The position numbers and the translations under genes were made by a program. From Alviniconcha marisindica (Eukaryota; Mollusca; Gastropoda; Provannidae), in the NCBI GenBank assembly GCA_018857735.1, contig JABMCL010000796.1:47501-111500 (forward strand): a stretch of DNA of 64,000 nt, written 5' to 3'. A model generated the notes under the pieces. That model was not told where the DNA came from, made no database searches, and saw nothing but the letters and a program-made list of their open reading frames with translations. This document shows positions 22,715 through 34,700 of this stretch, piece by piece (the stretch's first letter is position 1; each line of letters begins with the position of its first letter).

Positions 22715-25700
22715 CTGCAAATAATTTACACAAGAATCAGTATTCGCACAGGCAACTGTTACATTTCAAATCCGTAACAGCAGCACTTCACTGAAAACAT
22801 CTGCCCATCTAGGTCTGCATGAGCAAGAACTTTTGTTCCCATGTTCTTCTGACATAAAAACAGTGATGTTAGCATCAAAAAGAAATCAAGCATTATATTT
22901 TAGTTCGCAAGGATGAGAAGCTTGTGAATCTGTTTATCCATCCTGATATAGCATTTGTGACACCTGTAAAATTGAGGTTTTTGCATTTAAAATCTTGAAA
23001 ATTCAGAAGTTCTGGCATGATTGGAAATGCTTATTCTGCAACATTAAAAACAAAAACAGCATCTGCTTACCCTATTGGCTGATCCTCGCCTGTCCTCGTT
23101 GTAGCGTCGATCATCACCATAGCCCCCTCGTCTGTCATCACCATAGCCCCCTCGTCCTCGACCTCCTCCTCGCCCGCCACGACCACCTGCAGTAAGTAAA
23201 CATCAATAATCAGAAACAAATGGCTGGAACATTGTGATCTGATATTATGCTTATAACCTGAACCTGCAAAATGAAAGACTCTCTTACATGCACAACAGGG
23301 AAATAAACTTTTCTCTCTACTCTCATCAGATCACCGATTACTGCTCAGGTGAACAGTATGTCTGCAAGCAGTCTTGAATGAACAGCAGTTTAGAAAATGT
23401 CATCATCAAGATGCATGCAGAAGCAGGAAATGCATCAGTTACCTCCTTATATTACAGCTGGATATCAGTTGATCAGTTCCACATTAATAAGAATCAATCC
23501 AAGTTTAAAACTGTGAAAGAACCCATAATGAGAATATATTCAGTTGAAGTCTGATCATGATCATTTAAAATGGTAGGGAAATAAAATCTCAATGGAGGTT
23601 ACCATCACTTTGTTCTTTGAAAGAATCACTGAAACAGCTTCCTAAAAACCAACATCAGTTCTAGATAAGCCAGCAAATGTAGATACCACAAAACAACCTC
23701 CCAACCACCCTAACTGTTGATCAGTATTATTTTGAAACTTTAGTCCTTTTTTCCCACTACTTGTATATGTTTCTGCTGAGCATTCTCTCTAGTTGCAATG
23801 CCTGTTATAGTATGAAATACCTGTTGATCTACCTGTTAATTCACACAGAGTGGTTTTCTCACTTCTAACGCTTACCTCCATATCCATAACCGTCTCTCCC
23901 ATCTCTCTGGAAGCCTCCCCTTCCCCTGCCGCGGTATCCTCCACGACCCCTGTAGCCCCCCCGTCCCCTCCAGCCTCGTCGTGCTTCAGATACACCAAAT
24001 GTTTCCGAGTTCAACTTCCGCTCCTCTCGCCATGTGATGCGGTTTCCCCTAGAACCAGACCTGAGACAGATCAGACTTATACAATGCCAACAGAAAGCAT
24101 GCACCCGTTGGAGCACCCCAACAAGATGGAGAAAAAAGAAAGGGAATTTTATAATAATGCTGTAATTTGAGATAGGAGCATAACCAAAAAAGACACAAGC
24201 AGATACAATCATAACAGCTTTCTTGTGTAAGGAAGACAAAAGTGAAGGTCTGAAAAGAACCATGTACTAACATCACAATTATTTTTAAAAACAGGCCAAT
24301 TGCAGTCAACTCCACTAACCCATATCTGACTACACTAGTGTGCACAGATGCTAAATGGAATATATATTTGTGTAGTATGCTCAAATATTGGGATACAGGT
24401 TTACCACCACTGCTTGGGAGGTCATGTGAATTCAAGCTGCCTGCATCAATGAATCTTGCAGCGTATAAAAAGGCAAAGCACACCATGTAGACTATGAATG
24501 GTTGCAAACAAACTGAAGGTCCCACAGAAGAAGGGAAATGGAGGAGATTCTTTATATCAACAAATTCTTTCAATAATCAGATCTCAAGTTTTAATATGAT
24601 CACAGCTGGTTCTATGTAACAGTATCAACCTACCAGGAAGGTTCATGATGGGAAGGGTTTTTGTGACCACCTGCCAGTGTTTGTGCACACTGCCTCCCCA
24701 ACAGTGGAGTAGGCTGCAGTGACAGAGCAGTATCTGACTGTAAATGATGTTCAGAAAGGTATGCAGGAGGAAAGATTCAAGTGAGAAATGTTACAGTGAA
24801 GTCAATACCAACCCCTGAGCCTTGGACGTGGCATCACAGCTGATGTTGTCAAAGAAGGATTTACTTTTGTCATAGTACACCTCAGGCTCATCCTCTTCCT
24901 CCACCACCTCTTCAGCTTCCTCGGCAGCACCCTCCTTGTCCCCGTTGACCTGCTTCTCGCCTGGAACACCATCTAGACAGTCAAATTGTTGCTGTTACTG
25001 TCATGTGCTTCTCAACATGCACCACCGTGAACCACAGTTTGTCTCAACACATAATGGTTTTGTTCACAAGTAGTTTCAAGATGCCACACTACTCATTTCA
25101 CAAATGGTTTCAAGACGCTGTATTACTCAAAGCAGTAACATGCAGCGTTTCAGTGGATGAATTAGCCAACAATGGGCCCATATTAAATGTACACCCATCA
25201 ATAATAGCCACCAGTGCACTAGCAGAAGCGTACATGTTGGAGTTGAGTAGATTTGGCATCTATGGTATTCAAAATTCCACCCAATCTCTTTTCTTTTGGC
25301 AAAACACACAGAATAGCACAAAGAAGGGCTCTAGTGGATTCCATCTCCTGACACCCACTAAGCATTCACAAATCATAAAATTCACTCCCATGAACTTCAC
25401 TTTCCACCTTTTTGGTCACATTATCTGCACACAATCCATCAACCAACTGATAATCAAGAAGGAATAAAATCATGGTACACCCACCTCAAGTTACCCAACT
25501 TGCTGAATTCATAAGTCCTCTTGAGTCTTCAGGCAGGTTAATTTCATAGTACAGTGGAACCTTAATCACATAAATGGCAGACTGCTATTGGGCAGTTCAG
25601 GTGGGGTTGTTAACTCCCTTGACTTTTGCCCAGCATCGATCAAGTCCCTTGGCTGCTTTTACTTCCGGTGTGTACTTTCTTCACAATGGAAGGCAGTGAC

Positions 25701-28700
25701 AGTGAATTTGCAAATTTTGCACTGCCAACTTTAAAGGCATTTTTGGAGGCCCGTAGTCAGAATGTATCTGGCAATAAGCAATAACTTGTTGCTCATGCTA
25801 TAAGATGCCCCAAAACGCAATCTTCTGGTCAGCCAAAACATGATGCAGACACTTTTTTCCCACCCTCTATCCCCGGTAATTTTTGCAACTGCAACAATGG
25901 TGGCATTTGTACTGCTTCACAATTCTAGGTTCAACTTCCATTGTTATACACAGCGAGAAGTAACGCCTACACAAAAATTGGCCCGGAAGTGACGCTGCGA
26001 CATCTTGCACAGAAGATTACAAGGGGCATTCACTTGTGCAAACCAGCTTCACTGAACCGCCCAATACAGTTCCTAAGCAAAGGGAAACAACTCCTCTCCT
26101 TGGTACCATGTGACACTGAGGCAAAACCAGATTAAGAAGAATCAATTCTACACAGCACTCATTAGGACCTTTATAATGCATACACACATACCGAACAAAA
26201 TAACTCATATAAAATCAATGTGTGTTCACATGTCTGCAGAAGATGACAGCAAAAAATCCAGGATACATTGTAGTTTTACACAAAAGAAAGTCTGGAACAC
26301 TTTTACTTAGGTAAGGCTTCAAACAAAATCCTGCAAATGAACACTTTTTGGGCCAACATGAATTCAAGGAAGGGATGGAAAATATTCATTTACTTTGGGG
26401 ATAATGTCTTTGAATACATTCACTGCACACGTGCTACAATCCTCCAACTTACCACCACCAATTGTCAGCTTTTGTTTCAATTCCTTTTCAATCTCTTCCT
26501 TGTCAAACTGGGCGTTGGAACTTTCAAAGTCAAAGTCGCTTTCAAACTTCAGTGGCTCGGCACTTTGACGCCAGGACCCTCGACCTCGCATGTTCTGGCG
26601 GGGAAGAGCACCGCCACGGGGACCCCCCCTTGGCGCACTGCGTACCTGCTGTCCTCCTGCATATGACACATAATCGTCTGCATAAACTCCATTAGAATGA
26701 ACACGTACTTGCAAATTACATTTCAAGGCACACACTTTAGTACATTCTGGAATGGGAACTGTCTGAAGTAAAACCCTCTGAAACCAGATTGGGGGCAATG
26801 CACGAAATCGGTCAAAATGCACACAAATCCTCTATAAATATTTAATATTCCATACAATAACAGTATGATTGGAATCATCACATTTATTCTAATGATGCTC
26901 TGACCAAACAGAGTAACTTTCTTAAGCTGTTCCTCTGTGGTTTTTGTTTGTGAATGTTCAACCAAACATGCAACACCTCGCTTTGTAATCCTACATCTGG
27001 TTACACGAAACAGATCACGTCTGCCCCAGCACATAAGCCTTTAGTAGTTTGGCCTGCCACATAGCATCATAATGCCACAGCGTCCCAAAGTTCTATTCCA
27101 TTCACAGACCTATAAGTGCACCCTTAGTAAGATTTATTGTAGTGCTGTTTGGTCAGTGACATGACCCCATATAAATCTGGTTTTACCATCGTCAGCTGCT
27201 TTTAAGGACGTGCGCAGTTAAATAAAGTATGAACATGTATGTGCTGCATTGCACACTTCTTAAAAAACACCACCACCTCATTACGAACAGCATGTAAAAA
27301 CTGACAGCAGTGAAAATCTTTTCTTTGTTGAAAATACAGCATAAATTCTAATAGCTAAAATCATAAATAAAAGCAACCACTATAAGCTATCTATAGCAGT
27401 AGACTAAGAGTCATTTTAGAGATAGTACAGTGCATTTCTTTTACACGGGCTGATCACAGCAGTGCATTTAAGGATCTGAAAGTATGGTTACTACGCCCAA
27501 AGCATACAGGTCAGCAGGTCTGGAAAACAAACAGGGTCACTCGACTTTATCAAATAAAAAAAGTCTTGATCAAACAACTTCTCAATTTACCACGATTGCC
27601 GCCCCTGCCACGATTCCCCTGCCCTTGGTTGCCAGAGTGAGGTCGCTGCTGCTGATATTGCTGATTGGAGCGCTGATTGTTAGGCTGTCCCTGGTGGTGA
27701 GGATGCACTGCCCGCTGGTCACCAGGGTGCCCTCGGTGGTGATTCCACACGGACTGCGGGTGGTGCTGCCGACCACCCTGGCCCTTGTCTGGGCTGGACT
27801 GCGTACCCTGGTCAAGGGTTGGTGACTTGCGGTTGGAAGGCGACGTGGGCCCATGAGAGTCTGGAAGTGCAACCAGGTGGCCATGCCATAACAGTTATGT
27901 CACCAAATAAAGTCAAGGGCACAGCAGAAATCTAACACGAGAAATTAACTTATACTGCGTAAAAACATTCTGGCCCAGTGCATAGAAAAATTCCAAAAAT
28001 TATGCAAAACAACAGATCACCCCTTCAAGATTACCCATACAAAACAAAAAGTGATGGCGACTTGATGTTAATGATGTCAACTACACAGATCTGGCCAAAA
28101 TATAAACTCAAAAAATCGCAAGTAAAACTACAAGTCTGATTTACAATTTATGACATTCATCACCATCAGAAGAGAACCAGAAAAACATGACCCCCCCCCC
28201 GACGAAATTTGAGAATATGTGTCATTAGGAAAGTACTCAGCTATATTTATAGTAAACCAGATGCAAATGAGGCAATATATACTTTGGGGGAATAGATCTT
28301 GTCACCCCACTGCAGTGTATTTAATTTTTCCCCTTCAAATGCGACATTAATTTTAGAACTCATTCTTTCACATAAAAGACTGAAGCTTAACATCAAGCAA
28401 CCCACAAAACCCCAAGCAAGCACACATAAAGCTGTGGAATAATGTTGTTTTAACTCAAACTTTCTTTCAAATAAAATGTACTATGTGCATTCAAATACTG
28501 AGTCGCAGTGAGTGCCAAAGCATTCACAATCCACCACCACTTTTGATCACTAACAAGGATTAGTTTCTCTTGTTCCTGTACTGCATTTGAACAATCATGC
28601 ATATTTCTCATGCATCCAAGTATACTGAAGCTGCTGCTGATGTTAACATGCACCTACATCAAGAACATGTAATAATCTGATGGGCCCTGAAGTGTGTGAA

Positions 28701-31700
28701 ACTTAATACAAATTTCAGACTGTTACATGTCTCAACATTAGTCATTAGCTGTTGCTTTTCTGGTGCCTGTAGGCCATGCTCAGGAAGCTTATCCAGAAAT
28801 CTTCAAGTTCAATGCATATTAAGCACTCCTTGACTTAAAAGGAACAATGTTTCAATTACATTATATCAAGATTGACCTGTGTGTTATAAAGATTGGACTA
28901 CCTCTTTGAGACTTAAACAGATATATGTACACAAACGCAACACACTTATTTGGCACAACAAAGCACAGAAGCTGAGTTAAAATGTATGTCTGGCAGACAA
29001 AACACAGGAGGAATGAGAAAAGAAAAGGGTGCCAGAGCAAGCTTCACAAATAAAACCATTTATTTAGTGTACTGTAAGCAACTGGCATCTAGCAACTGCT
29101 GCAGCAAAGAAAGAGTATTCCCAAGAAGGGGGAAACAAACAGGCTACAAAATTCAGTGAAAATGGATTTTATATGGCATGGCTCCTCCATATTACCCCCC
29201 CCCCCCCCCCCCCCCCCACATACACACACACAAAATCCACCCAACAAACTTGGGAATACTCTTGTGGAACAGTGGTACTTTTGGGCAGTAGCATATTTAA
29301 AAGAAAAATAACTGACCAGTAATACCTGGGTCGACGGGAGACTCCCTATGAAAGGGAGATGGGCCCCGAGAACCTAGAGCCAACAAAACTTTATAAGGCT
29401 TTTCACCTACAGTGGAACTCTTCACCATCAAATTCTGGCCAAGGAAACTTAATCAGAACAGTCTTCACGGTTCACATGCCTTGTCTTTTTTATTTTCATA
29501 AAGGAAATTTCCCCACTAAGAACTGATTGTAATATCACCAGTCCCAGCTGTTTTGGCTCGTAAAAGTTATATAGGTTGACGTACCAGTATAAAAATGACT
29601 TTCAAAGACTCCATTTAAAGAATTTTCCTGCACAAGTTTTTTTCATTTTGTCTGCCCATGATCAGAAAACAAGTAGTATCACTCAAATAACCATCAGTAC
29701 GTTTACTTTGATGTTTTTTAAACATCATTTCATGTGCAGAACAGCTATGACACCAGATGTTTATACAGTACTTGTTTAAAGCTGCCAAACCTTCATAAGA
29801 CATTGCACATTGCTTCTCACTGTCACAACTGAGAAAATGAAATGTTTGGTGAAATATATAAACTAAAACCAAACACAGAATGAAACAAGAACACCTCTGA
29901 GATAATTTTTTAAAAAGTACTCAGCTGCATTTTCTTCTCACTGTGCAGGAACATTCCCCCCATTTTAACCAAGTATCAAGTACCTCTTCATGGATTTATA
30001 TCTGCAGTTGCTTTATGACATTTGAAACAACTCCATAATAAAATGATACCCTAAGAGTAGCTATGCAACAGCCTCTGTGCTTAGCCTGGGACACAATGGA
30101 TTCCGGGGGGGTGCATCACTTCAAATCAAAAATGCACAGTTAAAACTGCATTTTTCATCCTGCATGCTTGTGTTATCGTTTGAGTGAATGAATATCCTAC
30201 AGCCTACACTGTGTGTTATTTTATTTCATGCCTTTGAAAGCAGTATAATCTTTGAAAAAACATCATTTTATGGGTCGAGCGGCCGGCCTCGCGCCGTGGA
30301 CCGATTTCCGAGAGGACACTGCTTCGGATCGCTCTCTTCAAACTCCTCGTACCATCACAAATGACGACGTACAAGGCTTAAACTTTACAGCCAATCGGAA
30401 GAAAGAACGCTCTTTTGTGCGGTATGTGAACCTTTTTGGTGTGGTCTATGAAAACAGCGTAATGGCGGTAAGTACGGTTGCTGTAATTTCCTTCTCAAAT
30501 ATTTTGTTAAAATTGGTCGTTTTGGAAAAAAGTTCACCCACAGGCTTATTCTGTGTTCTTTTACCTACAAGAGCATGTATTACATTAGTGGTTTTGTTGA
30601 AAAATACGACGGTGGAGGGCTTAAAATGATGATGATGTGGCAAAAAAATATCTCAAACTCGGCCTGCGTATCGCGTGGGTTCGTCGGATTCCAGATCAAG
30701 CGAGATGGAGGAGACTTAAAAATAGAAAGCATCTCTCATCTAAGTGCAGTAAAAGTACTAAGACTAAAGCTAAACGCACTGATCTGAGGAATATTCGGTT
30801 GATTTGTTTATTGTCAGGTATTTGTAAAATTTTGGGGATCGTTCTTGGAACATTCCATCTCCACCTACTGGACACTCTTGTCTCAGTAATGGCCACACCC
30901 AGAGTGCTTTTTATCGGACCTGGATTTTGACTACGGGCAGGTCTATTTCTTCAGCCGAGGGGTGTTAGATATTTAATCAATGCTATTTTCTTGATTTACA
31001 TTGGTCTGGACTTTTAAAAAAATCTTTTTTTTTCCCCAATTGAAATTTATATTAGTGATTTTTTGTTTGTTTGTCCAGATTTAATATTTATGGCACTTTT
31101 AGTTTCAGGTAGAGAGTTGCTTTGTAGACTTAATTGTCTTCTGTTTTTTTTCCTGTTTTTTTTTTTAACTGAAATTTTTGAAAACCTGTTATTTTTTGGG
31201 TGTGTGCCAGCATTTTTCATGATGTATAATAATAATAATAAATTAAGAAAACGAGATTAAAAAGTATAAACACGTAGAGTAAAATATCAGTTTTATTTTT
31301 AATTTGATTTATTTCTAATGTTATTTATATTGTTAACTTTAATAACTGGTTTCAAATAATGTTCCAAAGATTTAGCAGTTTTTTAATGTTCCTTTTATTG
31401 TGTGGTTGCAGGTTCTGGAGCCTTCTGTGAGTGATGCAGCTGTGCCCAAACCCAGGCAGACCAGATGGATTTATATAGAACTTAGAAGACCACAGTGTCA
31501 TCATGAGTTTTGTTAATTGTTTTTTATGGCAACTGGTGAATCATTAAAATAAAAGACAACTTGAAAAAATATTTTTGTCATCATTGTGTGAATGACTGTG
31601 CTTTTTGGTGAGGACGAATTGGACAAAAAGCTGACACTGTGTGGATAGGTATCTTTTTTTGCAAATAAATTAGCCTAACGAGCTTTTTTGTTACATTATG

Positions 31701-34700
31701 GTAATGATATGAACCTGTTTACCTGTGGTAATTGCAGCACAAAATACAACATTGAAACTAAAAATCTGAAAGTTCTAGTTAAAAAAATGAAACTGAATTA
31801 AATTAGCATGTTTTATTAATATGCTAATTTATGCAAATGGACAGGGTTGACACTATTTCAATCAATTTACTATAATGGCAAAGCTCCAGGAGCTGAATTT
31901 CAGTATTCTAATAGATGTGGCAGGTAACTTCATATAAACAATTTATGAAAAAATTATAGATGCTCGTTATGCTAATTTATGCAGATCAGATTGCTCATCA
32001 GTGATCTACTAATGCTACAGGTACAAATTTGCTGCAAATTTCAACAAGGTTACCACAAATAAGAAACCCCATGTGCAGATTTTGAAGATTGTTTCAGGGA
32101 TAATTGTGGTATCTAAACAACCAGGAACAGTAATGAGTTTGTTATGCAATTTATGCAAATAAGGGATCAAATTGGGTTAGATTCTATGCTGAGAAGTGGT
32201 GTACACTATTGGTATATCTAAATTTCCTTGTTTAAAATCTGTAAGTCCTGTGAACATGCACAAATCAGTTAATTATTACACTTAGTTATTACATAACATT
32301 ATGCTAATTATCTCTTGAAATTGGATTGTGAGACATTTTTTGTCACCGTTTTTGGATTCGTCATGTCCCAAAATATAAATTCACCAATTTTAATACAAAT
32401 GACTTGAGTCATTCAGATTTTATGTATATAAACCCTTATTATTGCTGCTTTCCACAGGTCCACCCTTTTGCCTTTCGGGACAGTCCTTTACTATGACAAT
32501 GAAGGATATCTTCATTGTCATAGTAAAGGACTGTCCCGAAATTGAGCTGATTTTCGGAACTTAAAATTTGAATATCTCCTGAACTACTGATCCAATTTGA
32601 GTGAAATAAACTGCAATGGATTCAGCTTCAAGAGCCCTTTAATTTAATACACTTCATTCAGAGGCATAGAGCAATTTTTGGCTGTTGCATAGCTACTAAG
32701 AGAAGTGGGGGAGAAGAAAAAAAACTGTAGATAGGCAACTGTTTTTTTAACACTCAAGTCAACCACGAGTTATATCAGTGCGAGGAAGAAAATATTTCAG
32801 ATACATACAAAGGGGTCGCAAACACTATTTAGAACTGTGTACAGCAAACACATTATCTTTAAAAAAAAGTCTGTAGACATGATGCTGAACACACAGTGAC
32901 ATTTTCTTAAGAACCCTGCTCTGATCTAGTTGAAATTTTGCCACTCATACTTGCTGCAAGTCAGTGCAAGCCAGGGGCCTCCATGGCAATCAACATTTTT
33001 CACCAATGCCTGGTAAGATCTCAGACTTTTGCTGGTACTTGCAGATTCCTGGCTGGTTTGTTTACCTGCTTGAGCAGGCAGCCTATTGTCAGCCATCTTG
33101 GAGCTAGTGAAAGGAACTGGTTTAGAACTATCATCACAATTACGTTTTCTGCACTCTTTGGCGACATAATTGCAAAATGAGGTTGGTCTGGCATGCAAAT
33201 GAACTGCAGGAAATGAGTAATGTGGCAGAAACTGATGCAGGCAGTGATACCTGTAACCTCATTTGATGTCACCCACCCTGGCCTGGCAAAATTGATATAT
33301 TCTAAGTGACTTCACATACCCATATTCGAGAGACTGAGGCTGAACCAGACTGCCTCAAGCCTCTACTTAAAACACGTTTGTATTTATTCAAAACACATTC
33401 TGTCATAATAGCTGGTCTTTTTTGTGTAACATGTGAGGTAATTGCGTGAGAGAGGTTTATTCTACGTTTGTTTTTCTGTGTATTTGCGACCCCTCATAAA
33501 AAAAATATTATGACCCAGAAAACAACGGACTGTGACTAGCGTAAACAGTACATCTCACTACCATAAACAAAACTGAACTATGCTTAACAGAATTGTCTTT
33601 CATCTCAAATAATTATGTCAATTAAATTGCGTGCATGTCCTGGTTACGCCAGAACTGATTCATTGATTCATCTTTTAAGGCCAAACTGAAAACCTTCCTC
33701 TTCTCACAGTATTTCTATCCTAACTAATATCAGTACCCAGTTTCTGCTAGTCACTGTCTGCATGTGTTTGTAGTGTATTTTTTGTATAATATTATGTAAA
33801 TTGTTTTGGTAGGACTATGCTCTACATGTGTATAGAATATCATACTTAGGTTAATATGTATCAAGTGAGCGCTCAGGGCGTTGATGAGCTCATGATAAAT
33901 GGACATTATTATTAAGGTGTGGCATGTTTTGTGCATAGGTTGCTTCAGGCAGGAATTGCTTACCAGGGCAACATGCAGAATGACATGCCCTCCCTGCCTC
34001 AACAAGATATGCAACACTGCCAGTTTGCTGGCATCAGTGTCACCTTGTTAGCCACTCCAGTCATGCCAAATTGTCTTGGTGCTGCAGAAACTGCAGTGTC
34101 AATTTCTCTGATAGCCGCTTTGTGGTGCAGCTTCATGCCAAGTCCCCTTGCACCAGAAATACTGTTAACAGCTAAGATGATCATAATTCTCTGTGCATGA
34201 TTTACTCATGAACTAGTAGGCAAATGGATGAATCAGCCTACAAGCTGTTCTAGTGACACAATAAGTTCTTACATGTTCCACATGCATGCACTAAACAATA
34301 CTTGTCACGGAGTTAAGTTCAGTTTATATGCATCACTGAACCATGACAATGTGAGGAAGAACCCAGCACAAATGATGTATGGTTTACAAAATCAGCATTA
34401 AACAAAATGAAAAAAGAGTTGGAAGTTTAAATACTGGTTAGTTCTCTTCTTTTTTTTATCAGTAAAATGAAACCTCCATCAGGGCCATACACGCACAAGA
34501 AGAATCTCAATTAAAAAAAAAAAAACAGAGGAAAAAACTGAGTGGGTGGGTGGGGTGGGGTGCACAGTAAAAAAAAAAAAATGTTTTCAAATAACAAATT
34601 TGCCTTTAAAGTAAAAACAACAATCATTATTCAAATAACAAAAAAATGGATCAAAGCATATGTTTGAAGACAGGGGTGCAATACCTAGATCAATTCTGAA

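Larger units (their letters stand above)
27861..34684 (-). other. LSM14: LSM14 intron 3 (6.8 kb), TE-rich
   Basis: It holds the candidate nested gene, the perfect hairpin, the LINE end, a C-run and repeated ATGCTAAT/ATGCAAAT motifs. ORFs on the minus strand at 32926-33198 and 33999-34184 are open but not recognised and have no conserved LSM14 counterpart. Confidence 0.8.

Noticed and set aside
25548..25575. Tc1/mariner-like end (ACAGTGGAACCTTAATCAC)
   Set aside because: A similar ACAGTGGAAC string occurs at 29410, but no inverted partner was found for either.
30637..30930. Basic frame ([18 protein letters not shown] and a Lys/Arg-rich stretch) as an extra exon of the nested gene
   Set aside because: No acceptor before it and no donor after it in a phase that joins the two supported exons; kept only as CpG-rich sequence of unknown origin.
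32926..34184. Minus-strand ORFs at 32926-33198 and 33999-34184 as LSM14 exons or a host gene
   Set aside because: No match to the LSM14 linker, and splicing them in would need weak sites. They may be pieces of an old element split by the LINE at 33655, but I cannot name it.
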